Part shown: piece after piece, positions 18,041 to 27,186 of the stretch
Layout of the letters: each line of letters opens with the position of its first letter
How positions within the stretch are numbered: position 1 is the first letter of the stretch
NCBI GenBank assembly: GCA_030448185.1
Contig: JAUJNL010000021.1
Location: 23,958-66,847 of the forward strand
Direction: 5' to 3'
DNA: 42,890 nt
DNA from: Cytophagales bacterium
GTDB taxonomy: Bacteria > Bacteroidota > Bacteroidia > Cytophagales > 172606-1
Made by a program: the position numbers and the translations under genes
The notes under the pieces: generated by a model
The model's input: only the letters and a program-made list of their open reading frames with translations
Database searches by the model: none
What the model was told of the DNA's origin: nothing

Positions 18041-19633
18041 CTACAGCTTATCGATTTCCTGCCGGATTGCCAGCATCCGGGTAAGCGGGGTCACTATTTG
18101 GATCTGCCACTGTTGCTTCTGCCATTCCGTTGTATCCGCAGCGGGTAAATCTGCGAGTAATGGTACTATTGCCGGGTGGATAAACCGGATTGCACCTTCA
18201 ACGAAGTTTCTGGCTTCGCCGGTTTGGTAATGGTCTGCCATCGCATTTGTTAGTCCTTTCATGATAAACCGGGTAAAATCCAGTGACCATTGTTGCAGAC
18301 GATCATGGGTAATGACGTCACGCAGCGCCGTCCGGCTGCTACTTCTCCATTCGTCCCCAATATGATGCTGGTAAAAGTCTTCCAGGTCCGACTGCGGCAA
18401 ATAATGGTACAGCGATTCGACGTCCCGGGTAGCAAGCTTGTAGCGGATCTTGAAAAAACGCACCCACTGGCTGGCCCAGTCAGCATCGCTAAACCGGTGA
18501 ATTGCCTTGGCAAGCGCTATGATATAATACGCCGGATCGGTGGTCTGTTGGTTGGGTCCCTGGGGTAAGCCCGTGAACCAGCTTTCGAAAAGGTCGGTGC
18601 GGGAACCCGGAAATACCTGGGTCCAGCGGAAGGGAGGAATGAAGGTGATCAGTTCGTGCATCCAGTGCTGAACATTATGCGCCGGGTGGGCATTATCAGT
18701 CGGCTCCGTCAAAGCCAACCGTCCGGTCATATAAGCCGCGTTGAAGAAATCATCCTCCCCGGCGGGCAATTGCAGTATGCCCCGTTCCTGCTGCGGATGG
18801 AAATACCGCTTTACGTTTTCCCAGATCTCCCGGCTCAGGCGTGATTCCGGCAGCCTCAGCAGTAGTTTAACCAGTTCCTTGCGGATCGCCATACTGGCGG
18901 GCTTTTGCTTGTCTCCCGCCCTTTCGAGTTCATCGAAAAACTGTTCGAGCAGCGGTTCGTCGGCCCGGCTCAGGCGGATGGATAGTAATTTCAGTAGCTC
19001 GGCTTTGTCCCTGGCGCTTTCCGTGGGCCACGACGTTTGCAGTAAGGTACGGGCCTGATCCGGGTCTTGCCTGCGGAGTTGCCCGAAGGCTTCTTTCCGT
19101 TCAGTGGACTTGCCCTCTTCCCAATGCATCCGGTAATCGGGCTCAGGCAGGTACTGCCAGGCTGGGTTGAACTGAGCCAGCCAGAGTCCTCTTTTACCAG
19201 CGACCTGCCGGATTTTGGTTTGCAAAAAGAGGTGTTTCTTTTCAACCCCGGCATTCAGTAAATCAACCAACAGCTCCGGGGGTGCAATCCAACCATTAAC
19301 CCGACACTTATCCAGCCAGTATTCGAGCAAGGCTGTCGGCTTTTGATCGGTATGGAGTAGCTTCTTCGCTATCCGAACTGCTGCCGGCGGCCCATAAGCT
19401 TGCGTTTCGGCGTCACAAACCGGCGTTGGCGGCAGATCCAGCTTTTCGGCTCCCGTTCCAGCCTGCAGGTATAAAACGACCAGGGCGCCGGTCCGTAGCA
19501 GTTGCGTCTCTGGATCGGCGTCCGTAGGATTGGTAAGGACTGGCTGGATGCTTTCCGGAAGCAGGGAAATATCGATTGTCTGTTTGCCAGTGCCGAGCAG
19601 GGCCGTATTGATCAGGTGATTCCAGAAGTCCAT
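18041..19633 (-). CDS. DUF5691 family protein
   Basis: 530 residues, cytoplasmic, no signal peptide or membrane helix. It begins MDFWNHLINTALLGTGKQ, a family-typical start, followed by Leu-rich helices throughout (for example ELLKLLSIRLSRADEPLLEQ and LVKLLLRLPESRLSREI), suggesting an alpha-solenoid scaffold. No catalytic motif was seen. Families of this type occur beside SWIM, MoxR, DUF5682 and VWA genes; a structural role in that complex is inferred. It starts 95 bases after the SWIM gene. Confidence 0.85.
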   Translation of the reverse strand: MDFWNHLINTALLGTGKQTIDISLLPESIQPVLTNPTDADPETQLLRTGALVVLYLQAGTGAEKLDLPPTPVCDAETQAYGPPAAVRIAKKLLHTDQKPTALLEYWLDKCRVNGWIAPPELLVDLLNAGVEKKHLFLQTKIRQVAGKRGLWLAQFNPAWQYLPEPDYRMHWEEGKSTERKEAFGQLRRQDPDQARTLLQTSWPTESARDKAELLKLLSIRLSRADEPLLEQFFDELERAGDKQKPASMAIRKELVKLLLRLPESRLSREIWENVKRYFHPQQERGILQLPAGEDDFFNAAYMTGRLALTEPTDNAHPAHNVQHWMHELITFIPPFRWTQVFPGSRTDLFESWFTGLPQGPNQQTTDPAYYIIALAKAIHRFSDADWASQWVRFFKIRYKLATRDVESLYHYLPQSDLEDFYQHHIGDEWRSSSRTALRDVITHDRLQQWSLDFTRFIMKGLTNAMADHYQTGEARNFVEGAIRFIHPAIVPLLADLPAADTTEWQKQQWQIQIVTPLTRMLAIRQEIDKL

Positions 19634-19728
19634 TTGTTGGTTCCCTAATTGATTCTCGCCAGTTCAGACTACTTCAATAATTCTTCAATCTCTCCCCATT
19701 AAAAATGCAGCGGATGAGTCACTTTCCT

Positions 19729-21123
19729 TCAAATAACCCGGTAATTACCCGAAACCCATATCCCCAGCGGCAAAACGGTAGTTCTGCTCCGGAGCAGCGT
19801 TATATCCAGTGGCAGCCCACCCGCATAAGCCAGTAACCGGAAAATTCTTTCCTCATCGAGTCGCTTGTCAATTTCCATCACCCTTCCCTGCGTATCGTGA
19901 AGCAACCAGCGGGCCTGGTGTTTTACGGGAACTAACCGACTGATCGACAAGGGAATGGTTTCAGCCCAAGGCAGGCAACTAAGCATACCGGCGTACGCGT
20001 TTTGAGCTTCCTCCCAATCCTGCAACAGCGCCACCGGGGGCAGATTACCAACAACAGCCCCTTGGGTTTTGAGTACGGCCCGAAGCGGATAACTGCCCGG
20101 ATAAAAGACTAATTCTGCCTCTATGCCGGTGCCGGGCAGCATTACGAGGGGGATGGGCATGTTTTTGTACGCAAAATTCAGGATCAAGGCATACCGTTTC
20201 GATTGGATTCCATATAACCAGTCGCGTTGAATGGTTAAGTCCTCCTGGCGTTCGGTCTGCCGCCCCAGTACCAGCCACTTGTCTCTCACCGTCTCAGTTT
20301 CGGACGTTTCCAGGAGTTCTTTCTGTGATTTACTCCACCCGATCAGATTCCGGACGTCTTCCTGCAAGAGCGGCGGCAGGGAATCTATATTTCTGAAAGC
20401 TTCAATCAGCAGGAATAATTTAACCACTTGCTGCAGTAATTCATCCTGCCAGCCGTTGCCGGAAAAATAATTTATTTCGCCCAGTTCCCTCACCCGATTG
20501 CCTAATCCCGAGGCCTGGGCATCCACCATGCGGGCAGCCGTTTTCTGCCAGTGGTCACGCCCCTTCTGGGGAGCCGTCAGCAGGCCCGTCCGGATTAAAT
20601 CTTTTAGCCATAATTCCAGTTCAGCCAAGCCACCCTGTACTTTCAACAGGCGTTCATTACCGCGCTTTTCGCGGTCTTTGGCTTGCTTGCCGGTCTTCTT
20701 GTGATCCGTAGTGTCAACCGGCGCGGAGGATGCCCCGGGAAGCGGTTTGGGCGGAGTTTTTTCGGTCCGCTTATCAATCCATTCCTTCACCCAGGGCGGC
20801 TCTGGCATCGTCCGGTTTATTATTTCCGGCTTACGGGCAAACAGTATAAAAAGACCAATTCCATGCTTGCAGGGAAATTTACGGCTCGGACAAGAGCATT
20901 TGAAAGCAATTTGGCTCAGGTCAATCTGGGTCCGGTAGGGCGTACTGCCACTACCTTGCACTTCGCCCCACATCACCCGGTCATTGCCGGCATACACCAG
21001 CCATTTTTTTTCGTCAGCCAGTTCTTTTCCGGCTTTCAGCGAAGCCGGGTCCGGTGCCAGTGCGGTAATTTGTTCTTCGGTGAAGGTGCTCACGAAAGGG
21101 TGCGTTGGGCGGGATGAATACAA
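19729..21123 (-). CDS. SWIM zinc-finger family protein
   Basis: 464 residues from a TTG at 21123. A GTG at 21093 (giving MSTFTEEQITALAPDP) may be the real start, because the family usually begins just before this stretch. The SWIM finger is IAFKCSCPSRKFPCKHGIGL, with ligands C76, C78, C85 and H87. SWIM fingers bind DNA or proteins. A charged linker (about 110-160) is followed by helical and mixed regions without recognised motifs. It is the first of five cluster genes with the SWIM-DUF5691-MoxR-DUF5682-VWA order, and lies 32 bases after the SpoIIE-type phosphatase. Confidence 0.88.
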   Translation of the reverse strand: MYSSRPTHPFVSTFTEEQITALAPDPASLKAGKELADEKKWLVYAGNDRVMWGEVQGSGSTPYRTQIDLSQIAFKCSCPSRKFPCKHGIGLFILFARKPEIINRTMPEPPWVKEWIDKRTEKTPPKPLPGASSAPVDTTDHKKTGKQAKDREKRGNERLLKVQGGLAELELWLKDLIRTGLLTAPQKGRDHWQKTAARMVDAQASGLGNRVRELGEINYFSGNGWQDELLQQVVKLFLLIEAFRNIDSLPPLLQEDVRNLIGWSKSQKELLETSETETVRDKWLVLGRQTERQEDLTIQRDWLYGIQSKRYALILNFAYKNMPIPLVMLPGTGIEAELVFYPGSYPLRAVLKTQGAVVGNLPPVALLQDWEEAQNAYAGMLSCLPWAETIPLSISRLVPVKHQARWLLHDTQGRVMEIDKRLDEERIFRLLAYAGGLPLDITLLRSRTTVLPLGIWVSGNYRVI

Positions 21124-21155
21124 TGCCCGGTAAACAGACCATGAAAGGCAGTGAC

Positions 21156-22376
21156 TTACCGGTTTACTTTTACTGTTAGCATGGTCACGTCATCCGTGAA
21201 GCTCATACCGGCCCGGTGAGCCTCTACCGCAGCGGTGATTCGCCGGTGCAAGCTCTCCGGGGAATCCGCCTGGTGGTTGCGGACAAGTCCGAGCAGGCGT
21301 TCCCCCCCAAATTCTTCATCCGCCTGGTTATTGACTTCTACCAGCCCGTCGGTATAGGAGAAAAGCAGGAATTCGTGCACATCCTCTAATATAATTTCAT
21401 CCAGGAAAGGCAAAGGATCAAAAATGCCGAGTACGGTAGTACCCTTTTCCAGCAGGTGCGTATAATGGTTACCATCACAGAAAACAGGGGCATTATGCCC
21501 GGCATTTACGTAGGAGAAACGTCCCGCTTTGCGATCATACATCGCACAGAACAGGGTAATAAAACGTTCCCCTCCGGATACCTGAAAAAGGGCATAGTTC
21601 AATTCCCGGATGATTTGTTTAAGGTCATCGGTCTGCCGCACCAGAATCCGCAGCGAGGCCTGGAAATTGGACATCAGCAAGGCTGCCGGAACGCCCTTAC
21701 CCGAAACGTCGGCAATGCAAAGCAGAAATTTGTCTTCGTCAATGGATATAAAATCGTAATAATCTCCCCCGACTGAGTGGTGCGGAAAGTAGTCGGCTTT
21801 TACCTGTAACTGAGGGGTATTGGGAAGATTTTTGGGGAAAAGCATCCCTTGTACTTGCTGGGCAATTTCCAGTTCGCGGTTAAAGGCTTCCTGGGCCAGT
21901 TGACGCCGGGCCAGTTTTTTATTCTCAATGGCCACAATAATGATGTTGGTCAGCGTCTGCAGAAAGGCCACCCCAGTGCCTGCTGCGCCTTCGGTAGTAG
22001 TAAGTCCTCCCACAAAGACGTAAGCCAATATCGATTCCTTATGAAAGACGGGCACTACTAAATCAAACTCACGGAAAATATCGGGCAATAATACTTTATC
22101 AACGGGGATAATCTCCTGGATTCTTAACGGAGTGATGATTTGGTGGATGTTTGTGAAACTGCCTTGAGTGCCAAAATTGACTTTACACTGCCAGCTGTCA
22201 TCCTTAATGCACAAGAGCAACTTCTGAATGTTCAGGTTGGCACGAAGAATAAAATGATAGATTTTGTATAAAGCGTCTTCAGGCAAATTATTATTAATCG
22301 CCTGGGTTACTTCCAGCAAGGCGTTCAACTCCATCTCGCGGATCCGGAGGAATTGCGGGTTCTCAGTGTTAAGCAA
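21156..22376 (-). CDS. SpoIIE/RsbU-type PP2C serine/threonine phosphatase with sensor domain
   Basis: 406 residues from a TTG at 22376; an ATG at 22334 (MELNALLEVTQ) is an alternative. Residues 1-155 look like a GAF-like sensor region (ALLEVTQAINNNLPEDALYK, LVVPVFHKESILAYVFVGG). A coiled-coil linker at about 156-180 leads to the PP2C-type SpoIIE domain: SVGGDYYDFI (D205), CIADVSGKGVPAALLM (D223), YVNAGHNAP, FSYTDGLVE and FTDDVTML, which are the metal ligands and core motifs. Such enzymes dephosphorylate anti-sigma-factor antagonists. Neighbouring kinase/antagonist genes are not seen here. The close spacing to the SWIM gene suggests a regulatory link to that cluster. Confidence 0.92.
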   Translation of the reverse strand: MLNTENPQFLRIREMELNALLEVTQAINNNLPEDALYKIYHFILRANLNIQKLLLCIKDDSWQCKVNFGTQGSFTNIHQIITPLRIQEIIPVDKVLLPDIFREFDLVVPVFHKESILAYVFVGGLTTTEGAAGTGVAFLQTLTNIIIVAIENKKLARRQLAQEAFNRELEIAQQVQGMLFPKNLPNTPQLQVKADYFPHHSVGGDYYDFISIDEDKFLLCIADVSGKGVPAALLMSNFQASLRILVRQTDDLKQIIRELNYALFQVSGGERFITLFCAMYDRKAGRFSYVNAGHNAPVFCDGNHYTHLLEKGTTVLGIFDPLPFLDEIILEDVHEFLLFSYTDGLVEVNNQADEEFGGERLLGLVRNHQADSPESLHRRITAAVEAHRAGMSFTDDVTMLTVKVNR

Positions 22377-22479
22377 AGGCTCGTTGATTTAAATTCAGAC
22401 GTTCTGACTTAATTGCTTCCGCTAAATCTAGCAATGAAAGTTAGGGAATAGAAATTTCAGCCAGAAACAAATAGTGAAT

Positions 22480-23721
22480 TTATTTCATCAAGGTAGTGGG
22501 ATCGTAGGCATCCCGCAAGCCATTGCCGAACAGATTAAAGGCCAATACAATCACACTGATGCAGAAACTGGGCAAAAACACCAGGTGCCAGCTATCCTGA
22601 GAGCCAATGGCATGAAAACCTTCATTAATCATGGTTCCCCACGAAGGCATAGGAGGTTGTACGCCTAATCCCAGGAAACTAAGACCGGCTTCCGTCAGGA
22701 TGGCAGTGGCAAAATTAGACGTCGCGATTACGATTAGAGGACCTAAAATATTAGGCAGAATATGCCTCCAGATGATCTGCGTATTTTTCATTCCCAGTGC
22801 CCGGGCCGCCTCTACGTAGAGTTTCTGCCGGATGCCCAGGATCTGTCCGCGCACTACCCGGGCAATTTCTACCCAGCTGGTCAAACCGACCGCTACGAAA
22901 GTAACCCATAACCCTTTGCTTTGCAGCGCCATACTAATGGCAATCACCAGCATAATGCCGGGTACTGACCAGATTACGGTCATCAGCCACTGGATGGCAG
23001 CGTCAATACGGCCACCAAAAAAGCCGCTCAAGGCCCCCAATCCTACGCCCACGATCAGCGCAATCAGCACGGATACAAAGCCAATAGCCAGCGAAACCCG
23101 TACTCCAAACAACAGCCGGCTGAGCATATCGCGGCCAGCAGTATCGGTTCCTAACAAGTAGTTTCTGGACTCAAGGTTATCCTGCTTAAATTTCTCCGTT
23201 AACTGGGCAACTGAAATGGTCCTAATTTGCTCAGTTGCATCCAGATAGCGAATCTGGCCGCCTTCTACTTCATAATGCGTCCGGCTGGCCATTTTAGGGG
23301 AATCACCAATAAAAAGCGGCAGTACTACATCTACCAGGTCGTATTTTTCTTCGGCTCCCTCCCGACCATAAGTAGTAGCGTACAGTGATAAGCCATCAAT
23401 ACGGTAACCCGTAATGGGAACAATAGTATAGGCACTTTCGGTACCCGAAAACCAATGCCTGAAAATGCTGTTTTCCTGCAGCTCCATGTTCTTGCAGATT
23501 TTAAGCATCTCTACTTTAAAGCCAACCGGCTTTTTTTTGATCTGGGCCGCACTATCATTGGCATTAGGCGTCTGGTCAGGCATAATAAAATACCCCAGCA
23601 GGGCAATCATTACGCAAAAGAGAATCACCACTAATCCAAACATAGCAGGTTTGTTATTGAGCATTCGCCGCTTTACCTGATCAAAGGGTGATTTAGAAAC
23701 CTGACTTTTGGTAACTGACAT
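22480..23721 (-). CDS. DppC/OppC-like ABC transporter permease
   Basis: 413 residues. There is an N-terminal helix (MFGLVVILFCVMIALLGYF), then a large extracytoplasmic insertion of about 130 residues, then the core BPD_transp_1 domain: GRDMLSRLLFGVRVSLAIG, VWSVPGIMLVIAI, an EAA-type loop (YVEAARALGMKNTQIIWRHI), and the C-terminal ILTEAGLSFLGLGVQPP. It forms half of a peptide/nickel-type importer channel. Partner permease, ATPases and binding protein are not adjacent. Its stop is about 100 bases before the SpoIIE gene. Confidence 0.92.
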   Translation of the reverse strand: MSVTKSQVSKSPFDQVKRRMLNNKPAMFGLVVILFCVMIALLGYFIMPDQTPNANDSAAQIKKKPVGFKVEMLKICKNMELQENSIFRHWFSGTESAYTIVPITGYRIDGLSLYATTYGREGAEEKYDLVDVVLPLFIGDSPKMASRTHYEVEGGQIRYLDATEQIRTISVAQLTEKFKQDNLESRNYLLGTDTAGRDMLSRLLFGVRVSLAIGFVSVLIALIVGVGLGALSGFFGGRIDAAIQWLMTVIWSVPGIMLVIAISMALQSKGLWVTFVAVGLTSWVEIARVVRGQILGIRQKLYVEAARALGMKNTQIIWRHILPNILGPLIVIATSNFATAILTEAGLSFLGLGVQPPMPSWGTMINEGFHAIGSQDSWHLVFLPSFCISVIVLAFNLFGNGLRDAYDPTTLMK

Positions 23722-23826
23722 GAAAAATAGTTATGAAAAACAGTTAATAGTTAAGAATTAAGAGTTTATAAGTAAATGAGTAAAGAGAGAATGATATTAA
23801 TTCTTAACTATTAACTCTTCACTCAT

Positions 23827-24084
23827 CTACCTGCTATTGTGCGCTAACAGTCCGGCTTTGGTAGCCAGATAGTAGTATTTAGTATAGTTTTCTTCAAAAT
23901 CAGCCTCATCCAGCGGTATTTCTTCATCCTGCGTACGTAATACTTTCACCCAACCTTTACGGGCCAGTTCAAATAATAACGGACCGATTACCTGATCAGG
24001 CCAATTAAGGATCTGTTGCAGTGCCCGAAAAGACTGCACAAAGTACAATTCATCCAGCAGATCAAATTCTTGATTAGTCATCAT
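23827..24084 (-). CDS. Small hypothetical protein, winged-helix-like
   Basis: 85 residues from the ATG at 24084 (MMTNQEFDLLDELYFVQSF). The longer open frame upstream overlaps the glycosyltransferase gene and carries non-family sequence, so the later start is preferred. The sequence is acidic and helical with LLDELYFVQSF, PLLFELARKGWVKVL (helix-turn-like), and a C-terminal YYYLATKAGLLAHNSR, reminiscent of small DNA-binding wHTH folds. That is a resemblance only. It lies 69 bases downstream of the GT2 gene. Confidence 0.6.
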   Translation of the reverse strand: MMTNQEFDLLDELYFVQSFRALQQILNWPDQVIGPLLFELARKGWVKVLRTQDEEIPLDEADFEENYTKYYYLATKAGLLAHNSR

Positions 24085-24152
24085 CGTTGGGAAACAGGGT
24101 AAGTGGGCGATGGGTTTGTTCCTACAAATATTAGGAGGCAGCCTCAAAAATA

Positions 24153-25304
24153 TCAGTTTAACTTTCGGCCTTTCCATACATAACCCCGCTTTTGGGCTAT
24201 TACGCCGAAGAACACAACGTACAGAAAGTAAACGGCCTGTACGGGTACGATCCAGCCCGTTTTTCTGGATTGTCCGAGAAAGGTCAGCACATCCGCGAGA
24301 AAGAAAAACTCAGCGCCAAAACGCAAGAGTAAGCCCATCAGGAACCAGCACACCGGTATTTTACCGAAAAAAACCAGCAGGAATGTCGAAAGCAGGATTA
24401 CGTTTGAGAGAAACACAAATAGGGCCAGTACAATTACCCGCCGATCCTGGTAAAGTTTCCACTTAGATGCCCATCTTTTACGCTGCTGGAAGAAGTCTCC
24501 CCAAGTCGCTTTAGCAGACGTCCGCACAATAGCTTCCCGATTTTTAAGGAACCGTATACTGCCCGGAAACCGGAGGTGTATTTTGTGCATCAGAAAAAGG
24601 TCGTCGCCGGTAGCCGTTGGAGCCGTGCCCTGGTACCCCCCAACCGCGTAAAAAGCGGCCCTGGAAAAAGCCAGATTAGCAGCATTGCACATCGTCGGAA
24701 AACCCATTTGTAAAGTAGCAGCTCCTGATCCAATGAGGCTGGCGAACTCTACCGTTTGCATTCGCTCAAAAGCGGTCTTTTCTTGCTCAAATGTAACCGG
24801 CCCGGCTATTAGGGCAACTTCCTGCGAAGAGCAAGCCTGGGCAATACTCCGCAGCCAGTCGGGTCCTACCCGGCAATCACCATCGGTTAATACAATCCAC
24901 TCCCCTTTCGCCTGCGAAACGGCCCATTCAATAGCTTTTTTCTTATAGTTTCCTTCGGATGAGCCAACGGGTAGGTGATCCGCTAAAAACAGTAGTGTGG
25001 GTGGAAACTGGGTATGTACCGCAAATTGTCTGATGACCGGAATGGTGGCATCCGTTGAATGATCATCGACTACCAACACTTCAAATTGATCTGCCGGATA
25101 ATGCTGTTTACTCAGGTCCTGCAGTAATGACGCTATATTTTTTTCTTCGTTGCGAACCACAATCACTACGGATAGGAAAGGCAAAAGACCTGGCTCCGGG
25201 ATCAGGTTCGAAACTGGAATCTGCCGCCAGGCCCACCACAGACGTAGCGTAAACAGGCTATACGCAATAGTAAAAGAGAGAAAAAGAACGGTCCAGTGGG
25301 TCAT
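24153..25304 (-). CDS. GT2-family glycosyltransferase, membrane-bound
   Basis: 383 residues. There is one N-terminal helix (about 1-20) and about three C-terminal ones (from VIVLALFVFLSNVILLST onward). The catalytic domain has LSVVIVVRNEEKNIASLLQD, VVDDHSTDA (first Asp pair), VLTDGDCRVGPDW (DxD), the GDD of TATGDDLFLM, and the QQRKRW signature (QxxRW) of processive and related transferases. It probably adds sugars to a lipid or polysaccharide in the inner membrane; substrate unknown. Confidence 0.9.
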   Translation of the reverse strand: MTHWTVLFLSFTIAYSLFTLRLWWAWRQIPVSNLIPEPGLLPFLSVVIVVRNEEKNIASLLQDLSKQHYPADQFEVLVVDDHSTDATIPVIRQFAVHTQFPPTLLFLADHLPVGSSEGNYKKKAIEWAVSQAKGEWIVLTDGDCRVGPDWLRSIAQACSSQEVALIAGPVTFEQEKTAFERMQTVEFASLIGSGAATLQMGFPTMCNAANLAFSRAAFYAVGGYQGTAPTATGDDLFLMHKIHLRFPGSIRFLKNREAIVRTSAKATWGDFFQQRKRWASKWKLYQDRRVIVLALFVFLSNVILLSTFLLVFFGKIPVCWFLMGLLLRFGAEFFFLADVLTFLGQSRKTGWIVPVQAVYFLYVVFFGVIAQKRGYVWKGRKLN

Positions 25305-25557
25305 TAAATTTGCCTATTAACTCCTGCAGGGTGACTAAAATACCAGAAAACGGCAATAACTTAGTCTGGCCAGACTGGTTTATCTTTCGCGTAGCCGCCG
25401 GCAACCGGAGGAAACCGGAAAGGCAGTAAGTGGTCTGGTATGCTTCACTGTTTAGGTTCCGTGAATTATCATTATGGCTGAAGCCTTGGTGGCAAAACTT
25501 ACATCGCTTACCTTGGTACTTTTATAAGGGCTTTTCAGAACTTTTTAATTTGCAATA
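25305..25557. other. Divergent intergenic region with a 14-bp palindrome
   Basis: AGTCTGGCCAGACT (25363-25376) is a perfect palindrome, operator-like in size, between the divergent GT2 gene and ruvC. No gene is seen here. A tacttttat (about 25516) and a taatttgc (about 25546) partially match the -7 element before ruvC. Confidence 0.4.
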
Positions 25558-26120
25558 ATGGCAGGTATTATTACGGCGGAGCGGATTATTATGGGCGTTG
25601 ATCCGGGCACCCGCTACATGGGCTACGGAATGATTGGGGTACAGGGAAAACAATTAAACCTGCTTTCGCTGGGCGTGATTAACCTGAGTAAAGATATCAA
25701 TCAGGAAATCAAGCTGAAGAAAATTTTTGAACGGGTCACCGCCCTGATGGAGAGTTTCTACCCGATGAGATGGCGCTGGAAGCTCCTTTTTTCGGTAAGA
25801 ATGTGCAGTCGATGCTTAAACTGGGCCGGGCCCAGGGAGTTGCCATGGCCGCCGCCCTTACCCGCGAAATTCCCATTGTGGAGTATGCCCCCCGGAAGGT
25901 GAAGCAATCGGTAACGGGTAACGGCAATGCTTCCAAAGAACAGGTAGCGGCGATGCTGAAGACGATGTTCAAGTTTGAGGACACGCCTAAGCTCCTGGAC
26001 GCCACGGATGCCTTAGCGGTGGCGGTTTGCCACCATTTTCAGAGTGGCGTACTGCCTACCCGGGGAGGCTCTAAAAGCTGGGGTGCCTTCCTCGCCGAGA
26101 ATCCGGACCGGGTGAAGTGA
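25558..26120 (+). CDS. ruvC: Holliday junction endonuclease RuvC, frameshifted once
   Basis: RuvC resolves Holliday junctions made by RuvAB during recombination. Two overlapping frames (25558-25902 and 25770-26120) together cover the whole protein. Motifs: [14 protein letters not shown] (catalytic Asp), [11 protein letters not shown] (Glu), [11 protein letters not shown], and [10 protein letters not shown] (two Asp), about 187 residues, the normal size. The break is at 25764-25766: an extra G in ccGatgag gives [10 protein letters not shown] and restores the frame. Conserved residues on both sides argue for a sequencing error rather than a pseudogene. Confidence 0.9.
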
Positions 26121-26427
26121 TTTCGGATCTCGGAAGGCAGATTTGTTTAATGTGCTGATGGGTTGATAGGTTGATGTGCCAATGTGCGGATAATAGCTCC
26201 TCTTAATGATTGAAGAAGATTATATACAAGTAATTTAAGTACCCGGACGAAATGAATTACAAAATGACCGCCAGGTAAGTACTAAGTATTCAGCCACTTA
26301 CTCATTATCCATTTTCAACTATTACCTTCGGTGAGAATAGTTCTCAGCGAAGGTAATTGTCCATTGGCCATTTACTTAAAAGTTACCGGCACATCAGCTA
26401 ATCAGCACATCAATTTTTTAATATGCT
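26121..26427. repeat. Repeat-rich intergenic region
   Basis: The gap has no gene. It starts with ttcggatctcggaaggcagat (26121-26141), which recurs as ttcggatgttggaaggcagat at 29659-29679. Then comes aatgtgctgatgggttgat / gatgtgccaatgtgcgg (about 26148-26190), roughly inverted relative to cacatcagctaatcagcacatcaa (about 26391-26414). A 17-bp hairpin stands at 26321-26357. Confidence 0.6.
26321..26357. repeat. 17-bp inverted repeat hairpin
   Basis: ATTACCTTCGGTGAGAA (26321-26337) pairs with TTCTCAGCGAAGGTAAT (26341-26357), one mismatch, loop TAG. A T-tail is absent, so a terminator is unlikely. The core ttcggtgagaatagtt resembles ttcgctgagaatagtt inside the element at 7670-7893, suggesting a shared repeat family. 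Confidence 0.7.
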
Positions 26428-27144
26428 ATGAAATCTACCGGCCGATCATCCACTAATTCACTCATTTACTCATTCACTCATTTACTCCTGTTCTTCTTTT
26501 CCCTGTCCCTCTCTGCTCAGACTGATTCATCAGGTCTCCGCAAGGTAACCCGCCTGCTGGAGGTGGGTCTGAGTGCCAATGGCTACCGGGGCGATTTGGC
26601 GGCGAAATACCAGAAATGGTCGGCTTCGGTTCAGCTTGGGATGAAGCTCAACTTCAAGAAACGGGTAAACAGTCACTTTAATCTAGGAATTGGCTCCGTC
26701 ACCGGGCAAAATCCGGATTATACTTTTACTATTAATGCTCAGGAAACGGCTACTCCCAACCAATTCTTCAAAACTTCCTACGTTTCGCTCAATTATGATT
26801 TGCAGGTAAATCTGTTGAAAACCAGGCACTGGACGGTTTACCTGAGTCAGGGTTTGGGACTGATCCGTTTCCGGGCAAAGGACGAGAATAATGTTTTGCT
26901 GGCAAGCCGTTTCGATACCCGCCCTGAAAACGAAACTTATAATACGATTACCCTGATGCTGCCCACGCAAGCCGGTGCTATCTACCAGTTTACCAATGGC
27001 TATGGCATTGGTGTACAAGGCGGCTGGCTCAATCCTCAGACTGATTATCTGGATAATATCTCTCAGTGGGGAAATCGCTCTAAGAAGGACAACGTACTCT
27101 CCTTCCGCTTCAGCTTCCTGGCCCCACTGACGTTTGAGAAGTAG
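26428..27144 (+). CDS. Secreted outer-membrane beta-barrel-like protein
   Basis: 238 residues. An N-terminal signal (THLLLFFFSLSLSAQ) is preceded by SSTNSLIYSFTH, which is encoded by a tcattcactcatttactc repeat. The mature part has alternating beta strands with Gly/aromatic ends (RLLEVGLSANGYRGDLA, SVQLGMKLNFKKRVNSHFNLGIG, YVSLNYDLQVNLL, VLSFRFSFLAPLTF), typical of a PorT/OmpA-like small barrel. The ATG at 26428 is chosen because only it precedes the signal. No specific function is known. A 42-base gap separates it from the next gene. Confidence 0.75.
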   Translation: MKSTGRSSTNSLIYSFTHLLLFFFSLSLSAQTDSSGLRKVTRLLEVGLSANGYRGDLAAKYQKWSASVQLGMKLNFKKRVNSHFNLGIGSVTGQNPDYTFTINAQETATPNQFFKTSYVSLNYDLQVNLLKTRHWTVYLSQGLGLIRFRAKDENNVLLASRFDTRPENETYNTITLMLPTQAGAIYQFTNGYGIGVQGGWLNPQTDYLDNISQWGNRSKKDNVLSFRFSFLAPLTFEK

Positions 27145-27186
27145 ATAGTTGATGGGGTAATTAGCAATGCATTGTATGGAATGGAC

